DNA from: Paracoccus isoporae
GTDB taxonomy: Bacteria; Pseudomonadota; Alphaproteobacteria; Rhodobacterales; Rhodobacteraceae
NCBI RefSeq assembly: GCF_900101865.1
Contig: NZ_FNAH01000002.1
Span: forward strand, 186,001 to 250,000
Length of the DNA: 64,000 bases
Direction of reading: 5' to 3'
The position numbers and the translations under genes are program-made. Positions 8,650 through 15,982 of this stretch are shown piece after piece (position 1 is the first letter of the stretch; each line of letters begins with the position of its first letter). The notes beneath the pieces were generated by a model. That model was not told where the DNA came from and did not search any database. It worked only from the letters and a program-made list of their open reading frames with translations.

Positions 8650-9401
8650 GCGCCATCGTCCTGAAGGACTTGAACATCTCCTACGGCACGACGCGCGTGG
8701 TCCATGACGTCACGCTCGACGTGGCCGAGGGCGAGAGCTTCGCGCTTGTCGGGGAAAGCGGATCCGGCAAATCCACCATCCTGAAGGCCATTGCGGGGCT
8801 GGCGCCCGACTGGACGGGAGAGATCACCGTGCTGGGTCAGCCGCGCGGCCACCGGGTCGATCGCGGCTTTGCCACCACCTGCCAGATGGTGTTCCAGGAC
8901 CCCTACGGCTCGCTGCATCCGCGCCGGACGGTCGATGCGGTGCTGTCGGAACCGCTGGAGGTGCATGGCCTCGGCAACCGCGCCGCGCGCGTGGTCGAGA
9001 TGCTGGCGGCGGTCGGCCTCGATCAGCGCTTCCGCTTTCGCTTTCCGCATCAGCTGTCCGGCGGTCAGCGGCAGCGCGTGGCCATCGCCCGCGCGCTGAT
9101 GCTGGAACCGAAGGTGATGCTTCTGGATGAACCCACCTCGGCGCTCGATGTCTCTGTTCAGGCCGAGATCCTCAACCTTCTGAAAAAGCTGCGCCGCGAG
9201 CAGGGGCTGACCTATCTGATGGTGACGCATAACCTGCCGGTGGTGGGCTTCATGTGCGACCGCATGGCGCTGATGAACAAGGGCCGCGTGGTCGAGATCG
9301 CGCCGGCCACCGCGCTGCATGACGGAAGCTTCACCGATCCCTACAGCCGGGCGCTCTACGCGGCGTCCGGCGGCAATCCCGCGCGCGAGGCCCAAGCATG
9401 A
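8646..9401 (+). CDS. ABC transporter ATP-binding protein, DppF type (short form)
   Basis: 251 residues. Walker A GESGSGKS, signature LSGGQRQRVAIARAL, Walker B VMLLDEPTSALD and the H-loop in MVTHNL are all intact. It is the second ATPase of the importer and starts inside the stop of the first. It is close in length to NikE (about 268) and lacks a long C-terminal extension, so a small solute, rather than a long oligopeptide, is a reasonable guess. The stop overlaps the start of the GAF gene, continuing the ATGA chain. Confidence 0.9.
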   Translation: MSAIVLKDLNISYGTTRVVHDVTLDVAEGESFALVGESGSGKSTILKAIAGLAPDWTGEITVLGQPRGHRVDRGFATTCQMVFQDPYGSLHPRRTVDAVLSEPLEVHGLGNRAARVVEMLAAVGLDQRFRFRFPHQLSGGQRQRVAIARALMLEPKVMLLDEPTSALDVSVQAEILNLLKKLRREQGLTYLMVTHNLPVVGFMCDRMALMNKGRVVEIAPATALHDGSFTDPYSRALYAASGGNPAREAQA

Positions 9402-9898
9402 CCGATCACCAGGACGCGCATGGCGCGTTCATCCGCGCCCTGTCGGCCGCCACGACCGAGACGCAGGTCTTTGATGCGCTTTGCGCCCTGGCGCGCGCGC
9501 GCGTCGGCGCGAAGCTGTTCACCATTATGACGGTGGACATGCAGGCCATGCTGGCGCGCCGTGCCTACAGCGACGATCCGGTGAATTATCCAGCCTCCGG
9601 CACCAAGCCGATCACCATCGATCGCTGGTTCGAACAGGTCCACGGCCGGCATGAGTGCTTCATCGCCAACACGCTGGCGGAGATCGCCACGGTGTTCCCC
9701 GATGCCGATCTGATCGGGCGGCTCGGCTGCGCATCGGTGGTCAATCTGCCGGTGATCCGCGCGGGCGAGCTGGTGGCGACGATCAACATGCTGCACGAGG
9801 AGGGGTATTACACGCCCGCGCGCGTCGAAACGATCCGCGAGGAACTGACATTGCCGTCGATGGCGGCGATGGCTTTGGCGGACGGTTTCGAGGGCTGA
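9398..9898 (+). CDS. GAF-domain protein
   Basis: 166 residues consisting of essentially one GAF-like domain: a helix (FIRALSAATTETQVFDALCALARARVG), a strand with FTIMTV, a central variable segment, then GCASVVNLPVIRAGELVATINML, which matches the closing strands of GAF folds. No output domain is attached. GAF domains bind small ligands, including nucleotides, haem and aromatic or amino compounds. Its start overlaps the DppF-type stop (ATGA), so it may sense or handle the imported solute. Function is unknown beyond the fold. Confidence 0.75.
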   Translation: MTDHQDAHGAFIRALSAATTETQVFDALCALARARVGAKLFTIMTVDMQAMLARRAYSDDPVNYPASGTKPITIDRWFEQVHGRHECFIANTLAEIATVFPDADLIGRLGCASVVNLPVIRAGELVATINMLHEEGYYTPARVETIREELTLPSMAAMALADGFEG

Positions 9899-9899
9899 G

Positions 9900-10526
9900 A
9901 TGTGCAATCTCTACACCCAGACCACCTCGGCCGAGGCGATGCGCCGGCTTTTCGCGGGGCTCGAGAATGCGGCGGGCAATCTGCCGCCCGGCCGGATCTA
10001 TCCCGACCGCGCGGCCCCGATCATCCGGCATGGCGCGGACGGGCTGGAACTGGCGGCGGCGCGGTGGGGGATGCCCTCGCCGCCCTCGGTGCTGAAAACC
10101 GCGCGGGATCCCGGCGTCACCAATATCCGCAACCTGTCATCGCCCCATTGGCGGCGCTGGCTGTCGCCCGCGCAACGCTGCCTTGTGCCGCTGACCGCCT
10201 TTGCCGAGCCGCGCGGCAAGGGGCGCGGCAACCAGTGGTTCGCCCCGGCCGATGACCGTCCGATCTTTTTCGCCGGGATCGAGCTGCGCGGATGGGAATC
10301 GGTCCGCAAGGTCAAGGACGGGCCGACCACCGACGATCTGTTTGCCTTCCTGACCTGCCCACCCAATGCCGAGGTCGGCGCGATCCACCCGAAGGCGATG
10401 CCGGTGATCCTGCGCGATCCCGAAGATTGGGAGACCTGGCTCTCCGCGCCGATCGACGCGGCGCGCACGCTGCAGCGCCCTCTGCCGGACGGGGATCTGG
10501 TGCTGATCGAGGATGACGAGGACTGA
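9900..10526 (+). CDS. SOS response-associated peptidase family protein (SRAP, HMCES/YedK-like)
   Basis: 208 residues. The chain starts Met-Cys-Asn, so removal of Met exposes the catalytic Cys2 of the SRAP family, which forms a thiazolidine crosslink with abasic sites in single-stranded DNA. Other family positions are present: TNIRNLSS (DNA-binding Asn), the Glu in TAFAEPRG, and the HPKAMPVIL motif with the active-site His. The gene begins one base after the GAF gene stop, so it appears to be last in a transporter operon, an unexpected place for a DNA-damage protein. Confidence 0.88.
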   Translation: MCNLYTQTTSAEAMRRLFAGLENAAGNLPPGRIYPDRAAPIIRHGADGLELAAARWGMPSPPSVLKTARDPGVTNIRNLSSPHWRRWLSPAQRCLVPLTAFAEPRGKGRGNQWFAPADDRPIFFAGIELRGWESVRKVKDGPTTDDLFAFLTCPPNAEVGAIHPKAMPVILRDPEDWETWLSAPIDAARTLQRPLPDGDLVLIEDDED

Positions 10527-10617
10527 CATGGGCCGGGGGCTGGGTCGATCCCGGCGAGGCTTGACGGGCCGTGACCGGACGGCGCCAGGCGGAGGCATGC
10601 CCGGCAGCGTAGTCCGG

Positions 10618-11775
10618 CTATATCGTGCCCAGCCCGTCATAGACCGCGCGGCGCAGCCCGATCCGGTGATCGGCACGGTGTTCCGGCGCGTGGGTCAGGA
10701 ACACCACGATCAGCTCATGCGCGGGATCGACCCAGAAATTCGCGCCGGAGATGCCGGGCCAGAAGAACTCGCCCACACCGCCGGGGATCTCTGCGGTTTT
10801 CCGGGTGCGCACCGCCAGCCCGAGGCCGAAGCCCAGGCCGTTCTCCGGCCAGGGCGCGGTGATCCCCAGGGTTTCGGTATACTCGCCATAGGCCACTTCC
10901 GGCGGCAGGTGGTTCTGCCGCATCAGGGCAACGGTCTCGGGGTCAAGGATGCGCACCCCGTCGAGCGCGCCGCCGGCGTGCAGCATCCGGGCAAAGCGCA
11001 TGTAATCGGCCACGCTGGACCACAGACCCGCACCGCCCGACCACCATTTCTGACCCGCGGACAAGGGCGGCGCGAAGGACTGCTGAACCGGCGATGACGG
11101 CAGTGCGGCGCGTCCGGCGGGATCGGGCAGGAAGCCGGTGCGCGTCATGCCCAACGGCCCCAGCACCATCCTCTGCAGGGCGGTGTCGAGGGGGTCGCCG
11201 GTGATGACCTCGATCACCCGGCCCAGCAGATCGGTGGACATGCCGTATTCAAACACCGTGCCCGGCTGGTGGAGCAGCGGCAGACCGCGCAACCGGATGG
11301 CAATCTCGCGGTTATCGGCCGTGAAATCAAAGGCGTTCGCGTCGCGGTAGCGCCGATGGATGGGCTGATCACCAAACGCGCCATAGGTCAGCCCGGATGT
11401 GTGGCGCATCAGGTCCGCAATCGTGACCGGCCAGTACAGCGGATCGGTCTCGCCATCGTCACGCAGCACACCGGCATCGCCGAAGCCGGGGATATGGTCC
11501 CGGACCTGAGCGGCCAGCGAAAGCTGCCCGGACTCGATGAGCTGCAGGGCCGCGACCGAGACGATCGGCTTGGTCATCGAGGCGATCCAGAAGGCCGTGT
11601 CCCGCGTGATCGCAGCGCCCGTGCCGTCGCGACCGTGATGGCCGAAGCTGACATCATGCGCGCGGTGCCCGTTGACTTCGATCTCGAGCGCGCCGGCCTG
11701 GAGCCGCCCGGCCTGTCTTTCGCGATCCAGCCAGGCCGCGACCGGGGCCGCGTCGAACTGCTGCGCCCGCATCAT
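10618..11775 (-). CDS. serine hydrolase, class C beta-lactamase/EstB-like fold
   Basis: 385 residues from the ATG at 11775 (a second ATG follows at 11772). The nucleophile motif is S66-M-T-K69, followed by HTSGLTY and by FEYGMSTDLLG, whose Tyr would be the general base in place of the usual YSN. There is no signal peptide, so a cytoplasmic esterase, amidase or lactamase-like role is likelier than cell-wall or antibiotic hydrolysis. The gene overlaps the stop of the TRAP permease gene (TGATG-type), tying the enzyme to processing of the TRAP substrate. Confidence 0.85.
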   Translation of the reverse strand: MMRAQQFDAAPVAAWLDRERQAGRLQAGALEIEVNGHRAHDVSFGHHGRDGTGAAITRDTAFWIASMTKPIVSVAALQLIESGQLSLAAQVRDHIPGFGDAGVLRDDGETDPLYWPVTIADLMRHTSGLTYGAFGDQPIHRRYRDANAFDFTADNREIAIRLRGLPLLHQPGTVFEYGMSTDLLGRVIEVITGDPLDTALQRMVLGPLGMTRTGFLPDPAGRAALPSSPVQQSFAPPLSAGQKWWSGGAGLWSSVADYMRFARMLHAGGALDGVRILDPETVALMRQNHLPPEVAYGEYTETLGITAPWPENGLGFGLGLAVRTRKTAEIPGGVGEFFWPGISGANFWVDPAHELIVVFLTHAPEHRADHRIGLRRAVYDGLGTI

Positions 11776-13790
11776 TGCATCATCGCCGGCAGAAAGGTGA
11801 CGATCTGCGGGAAGGCGAAGAACACAAGCACCATCAGCAGGAACGCCGCCACGAAGGGCAGGGTGCCGCCCGAGATCTGGCCCAGCGAGGCCTGTTTGCC
11901 CGCGACGCCCGACAGCACATACAGGATCATTCCGACGGGCGGGGTAATCAGCCCGATCTCGACCAGCATCACCAGCACGATCCCGAACCAGAGCGGATCC
12001 CACCCTGCGGCGCCGATCACCGGCAGGATGATCGGCAGCGTCATCAGCACCATGCTGATCGGTTCGACGAACATGCCGAGGACCAGATACAGGAGCACGA
12101 TGGCCAGGAACAGCCCGACATCCGACAGCGACAGCGACTGCACCAGCCGTACGAGGGCCTGGGGCATCGCCAGGAAATCCAGCGCGAACCCCATGACCGA
12201 CGCGCCGACCGCGATCATCAGCAAAAAGGAGGTGGTCAGCACGGTTTCTTCCAACGCCGCGACGAACTCGGCGAGGGTGAGCGTTCTGCGCGCCAGGCTG
12301 ATGAGGATCGCGCCCAGAACGCCCACCGCGCCGGCCTCGGTCGGGGTGGCGATCCCGGCATAGAGCGAGCCCAGCACCATGACCATCAGCAGCAGGAACG
12401 GCACCACGCCCTTGGTGGCGATCAGCTTCTCGCGCAGGGACGCGCTCTGCCCAGCGGGGGCGGCGGACGGGTCGATCAGCGCCCAGACCATGACCACGAG
12501 CGCGAAGGCCGCGATCATCAGCAGGCCGGGCACGATGCCGGCCATGAAAAGCTGCGTCACCGGCACACCGGCCATCGGGCCATAGATGATCATCGCGATG
12601 CTGGGCGGGATCAGGATGCCCAGCGTTCCGCCCGCGGCCAGCACGCCGTAAGCCAGGCCGGGCCGGTAGCCCGCGCGCATCATCTCCGGCCCGGCCACGC
12701 GGCCCATCGTCGCCGCCGTCGCGAGGCTGGAGCCGGAGACGGCGGCAAAGATGCCCGATGCCAGAATCGAGGCATAGGCGAGGCTGCCGCGCAGCCGGCC
12801 CATCGCCATCTGCGCGGCGGTGAACATCTCGGCCGAGGCATTGCTGCGCACCAGGATTGCGCCCATCAGCACGAACATCGGGATCGCAGCCAACTCGAAG
12901 GTGTTCACCGAACTCCATGCGCGTTCGCCGATGGATGTCAGGGTGACCGGCGGCAGCCAGACGATCATTGCCAGAATGCCGAGCCCAGCCAGCGTGAACA
13001 CGACCGGCAGCCCCGCGAAGAGCAAGAAGAACAGCGTGAGGATCAGGGTCAGCGATTGGATGGGCAGGCCGCTCTGCCGGGTCAGGACGAACAGCGCAAG
13101 GCCGGGCAGCAGGATCGCGGCGATGACCGCAAGCGTCCGGCCGCCGCCTGCCAGCACGGCCGCGCACAGCACCAGCCCGGCAAAGACGATCACCTGCTGA
13201 AGCGGCGACAGCGCGATCACGGACAGGCTTGCGGCGGGGGCGAGTGCCAGGGCCAGGGCGATCAGCGCCGGGATGATCGTCCATCCGCGCCGCCGCGGTT
13301 GCAAGCCGAAGATCAGGGTCAGGATCATCCCGGCGAGCCCCAGCAGGACCGCCGATTGCGGGATCCAGAGCGGCGCGTTCAGCAGGCTCCAGCTTCGTGT
13401 GTCGCGCTCGAAATTCTCGGCCCAGAAAAAGGCGAAGCGCCACAGCACGATCAGCGCGATCAGGACCGAAATCCATCCGAGCGCCGATTTGATCCGGGCC
13501 TGGCGCGCCTCGGTCAGCCGGTTCAGCCACAGATCGACGCGGACATGGCTGTCGCGACCCGCCACGAAGGCAGAGCCGACAAAGGTGATGACGACCACCA
13601 GATAGGTCGAGATTTCGGTGACCCAGATCGTGGCGTGACCGAAAAAGCTGCGGCCGATCACCTCGATATTGACGCTGACCAGCATGGCCAGAACCGCCAG
13701 GATCCCCAGCCAGCGAGAGAGCGCCGCCGTGATCCCTGCCATCGCCGGGGTCTGATCCGACCCCGGCGTTTCTTCCGCGACAGCTGCCAT
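11772..13790 (-). CDS. TRAP transporter permease, fused DctQ-DctM
   Basis: 672 residues. Residues about 20-150 form a DctQ-like small subunit with four helices (including EISTYLVVVITFVGSAFVAGRDSHVRVDL). An extra hydrophobic stretch of about 80 residues follows, then a DctM large subunit from about 235 to the end, with the family's AAVSGSSLATAATMGRVAGPEM and GTLGILIPPSIAMIIYG blocks. Fusion of the two subunits is known in the TRAP family. It would import a solute, usually an organic acid, using a sodium or proton gradient and the binding protein encoded just upstream, whose stop overlaps this start by one base. Confidence 0.92.
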   Translation of the reverse strand: MAAVAEETPGSDQTPAMAGITAALSRWLGILAVLAMLVSVNIEVIGRSFFGHATIWVTEISTYLVVVITFVGSAFVAGRDSHVRVDLWLNRLTEARQARIKSALGWISVLIALIVLWRFAFFWAENFERDTRSWSLLNAPLWIPQSAVLLGLAGMILTLIFGLQPRRRGWTIIPALIALALALAPAASLSVIALSPLQQVIVFAGLVLCAAVLAGGGRTLAVIAAILLPGLALFVLTRQSGLPIQSLTLILTLFFLLFAGLPVVFTLAGLGILAMIVWLPPVTLTSIGERAWSSVNTFELAAIPMFVLMGAILVRSNASAEMFTAAQMAMGRLRGSLAYASILASGIFAAVSGSSLATAATMGRVAGPEMMRAGYRPGLAYGVLAAGGTLGILIPPSIAMIIYGPMAGVPVTQLFMAGIVPGLLMIAAFALVVMVWALIDPSAAPAGQSASLREKLIATKGVVPFLLLMVMVLGSLYAGIATPTEAGAVGVLGAILISLARRTLTLAEFVAALEETVLTTSFLLMIAVGASVMGFALDFLAMPQALVRLVQSLSLSDVGLFLAIVLLYLVLGMFVEPISMVLMTLPIILPVIGAAGWDPLWFGIVLVMLVEIGLITPPVGMILYVLSGVAGKQASLGQISGGTLPFVAAFLLMVLVFFAFPQIVTFLPAMMQ

Positions 13791-14803
13791 TACTCTTTCC
13801 CGATGGCCGCTTTCGCCGTCTCAAGCACCGCATCGGCATCATGTCCGGCGCGCGCCATATCCTCGCGCCAGGCCTCGATGACCTGCGATTGCAGATCGTC
13901 GGCGTTGAACCGCGCGTTTTCCTCGTCGCTCACGACGGTGTAATCGACGCCGGCCTCGGCCCACAGACCCGGCAATTCGCCGGTCCGCTCCCGCCAGCGG
14001 GTCTCGAAATCGGCTTCGATCGCCGCGAACTCGGCGGCGATGGTCTCGCGCAGATCTTCGGGCAATTCGTTCCAGGCATCGTTGTTGACCAGCACCGGCG
14101 AGGGCACGACCTTGCCCAATTGCCAGTCCGCACCGTGCGTGATGACCGATCCGAAGCCGGCCCCATAGGCCCAGCACGTGTCGGTGATGACGCCGTCGAT
14201 CACACCGCGTTCCAGTGCCGGCAGAACCTCCGCCGCCGACAGCGACACGGTGATCGCGCCCAGCTCGCCGCCGATCAGGCCGGTGCCGCGATTGTTCACC
14301 CGCAGCTTCTTGCCCTCCCACTCCTCGAGTGTGGTGATCGGCGCGGTCGAGAACAGCGTCTGCGGGCAGAATGCCGTCTCCATGATCTCTGTCGCGGTGT
14401 AGTCGTCATTGTAGATGGCGCGGACCTGTTCGCCGTAATCCGACTCCGACAGCGCCTTCAGATCGTCATAGCTCTCGGAATAGCCGGGCAGGCTGGGCAC
14501 GGTGAACATGGGCTGCGAGCCGGTGTAATAGCCGGTCAGCGGCATGCTCATCTGCACCAGCCCGTCGCGCACGCTTTCCAGCAGCCGGTCCCCGGCCACC
14601 AGCGACGAATTTGCGGTGATCGTGACGCGGCCATCGGTCGCGGCCGAGATCCGCTCGGGGATCGCCAGCGCGACCTCCTCGTAGATCGTGCCTTTCACCG
14701 AAAGATAGGCCAGCGTCCAGTCGAATGTCTCGTCCTGCGCCTGCGCTGCGGTCGCAACCAGCATTGCCGTCCCCATCAGGCTCGCTGCCATCGTGATCTT
14801 CAT
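13790..14803 (-). CDS. TRAP transporter solute-binding protein, DctP family
   Basis: 337 residues with a signal peptide (MKITMAASLMGTAMLVATAAQA) cleaved before QDETF. The fold is DctP-type: an early strand with WTLAYLSVKGTIYEE, the conserved basic substrate-contact region in KLRVNNRGTG, and a later VIDGVITDTCW block where family members read GVVDGAE. It collects the solute in the periplasm for the fused permease. A GGGAGGAAG ribosome site lies directly upstream. The 152-base region before it is shared with a divergent AraC-type regulator. Confidence 0.9.
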   Translation of the reverse strand: MKITMAASLMGTAMLVATAAQAQDETFDWTLAYLSVKGTIYEEVALAIPERISAATDGRVTITANSSLVAGDRLLESVRDGLVQMSMPLTGYYTGSQPMFTVPSLPGYSESYDDLKALSESDYGEQVRAIYNDDYTATEIMETAFCPQTLFSTAPITTLEEWEGKKLRVNNRGTGLIGGELGAITVSLSAAEVLPALERGVIDGVITDTCWAYGAGFGSVITHGADWQLGKVVPSPVLVNNDAWNELPEDLRETIAAEFAAIEADFETRWRERTGELPGLWAEAGVDYTVVSDEENARFNADDLQSQVIEAWREDMARAGHDADAVLETAKAAIGKE

Positions 14804-14872
14804 GTCTTCCTCCCTTTCTGGATACGTGGCCGCTCATCATTCAGGTCGAGGGCCCGCTCTGTCACCCGACAA

Positions 14873-14892
14873 ATTGACGCGCATTGACGCGG
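14873..14892. promoter_or_regulatory. tandem 10-base direct repeat between TRAP operon and AraC gene
   Basis: ATTGACGCGC (14873-14882) is followed immediately by ATTGACGCGG (14883-14892), so nine bases repeat at a one-turn interval. Tandem direct half-sites fit AraC-family binding. The position, 70 bases from the TRAP operon start and 64 from the regulator start, suits control of either gene. Confidence 0.5.
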
Positions 14893-14955
14893 CTGACTTC
14901 TGTTTGGCGCCACGAATTTTTGTGATACCGTCCACCGGCCAACGCAGATTACCCG

Positions 14956-15900
14956 ATGGATCAGAAAACACACCCCCAACTGCCCCTGATCGGCCGATCA
15001 TCCGACGCGCGCCCCGACAGCGCCGGTGAGCATTGGCGCAGCCTGTTCAGCGGCGTGTGGGGCGCGCTGAACGTGAAGCCCGCCGTCGAGGGCAGCATTT
15101 CGGGCAGCCTCTACAGCCGCAAGATCGGCGATCTGACCTTCAACCGGATCGAGTTCGGAAACCAGCAATTCGAGAAATCGCATAGCCGGACACTCTCCGA
15201 AGAGCCGTTCTTCTCGCTGAGCTTTCCCGAAAGCGGGGCCGCGCAGTGCCAGATCGGCGACCGGACGGTGCGCCTGCTGCCGCAGAATACATATCTGCTG
15301 AACAATGGCATGTCGGCGAAGCTGCGCGTGGAGAAGGACTACTCGACCTTCAATCTGAAGATCCCGGTCAGCGCGCTGGAACACCGGCTCGGCCCCAATT
15401 CCGGCATCCTGGCCAGGGCGGTCGTGCAACCCGATGCCATCTATCACATGATGACCCGGCTGATTTTCGAGCTGCTGCAGAATGTCGATGAGGCCGATGA
15501 CAGGACCGTCGCCTTCATGACCAACCAGATGATGGAGACCGTGGCATTTTTTCTGACCTCGGGCGACAGCATGTCGGAGGACAGCATCGCGGTTCAGGCC
15601 GCGCAGGCGCGGGTCCTGGCCTATATTGACGCGTCATTTCGCGACCCCGAGCTGACGCCACAGCGGATCGCCGCCGCCTGTCGCGTCTCGCGCAGCTATC
15701 TCTACAAGATCTTCTCCGACGGTCCGTCGGTGATGGAGCGGGTCAGGCAGCGCCGTCTGGAGGCGGCGCGCGGGATGATCCTGCATCTCGGGGATCGTGA
15801 ATCGCTGACCCGGATCGCGATGACCTGCGGTTTTTCAAGCTCCAGCGAGTTTTCCCGCCTGTTCAAGAAGCAGTTCGGGGTGGCGCCGAGCCGGATGTGA
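14956..15900 (+). CDS. AraC-family transcriptional regulator
   Basis: 314 residues. The N-terminal 190 residues form a ligand-sensing domain of the AraC-binding-like type (EEPFFSLSFPESGAAQCQIGDRTVRLLP fits its beta roll). The C-terminal 100 residues hold two helix-turn-helices, with LTPQRIAAACRVSRSYLYKIF and LTRIAMTCGFSSSSEFSRLFKKQFGVAPS, the second being the AraC signature. It is transcribed away from the TRAP operon and most likely activates it in response to the imported compound. The ligand is not deducible. Confidence 0.9.
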   Translation: MDQKTHPQLPLIGRSSDARPDSAGEHWRSLFSGVWGALNVKPAVEGSISGSLYSRKIGDLTFNRIEFGNQQFEKSHSRTLSEEPFFSLSFPESGAAQCQIGDRTVRLLPQNTYLLNNGMSAKLRVEKDYSTFNLKIPVSALEHRLGPNSGILARAVVQPDAIYHMMTRLIFELLQNVDEADDRTVAFMTNQMMETVAFFLTSGDSMSEDSIAVQAAQARVLAYIDASFRDPELTPQRIAAACRVSRSYLYKIFSDGPSVMERVRQRRLEAARGMILHLGDRESLTRIAMTCGFSSSSEFSRLFKKQFGVAPSRM

Positions 15901-15982
15901 GGATCACGGCGCGCCCGCAGCGGCACAGCCCGGTAATGCCGCTGCCTCGCCTCAGCGGGTCAGACCTGCTGCCGCCGCGCCC

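Noticed and set aside
10618-13842. A 1074-residue minus-strand frame that looks like a giant fusion protein
   Set aside because: Only its last 385 codons are real (the hydrolase). The upstream part is an out-of-frame reading of the TRAP permease gene, low in complexity and without family character.
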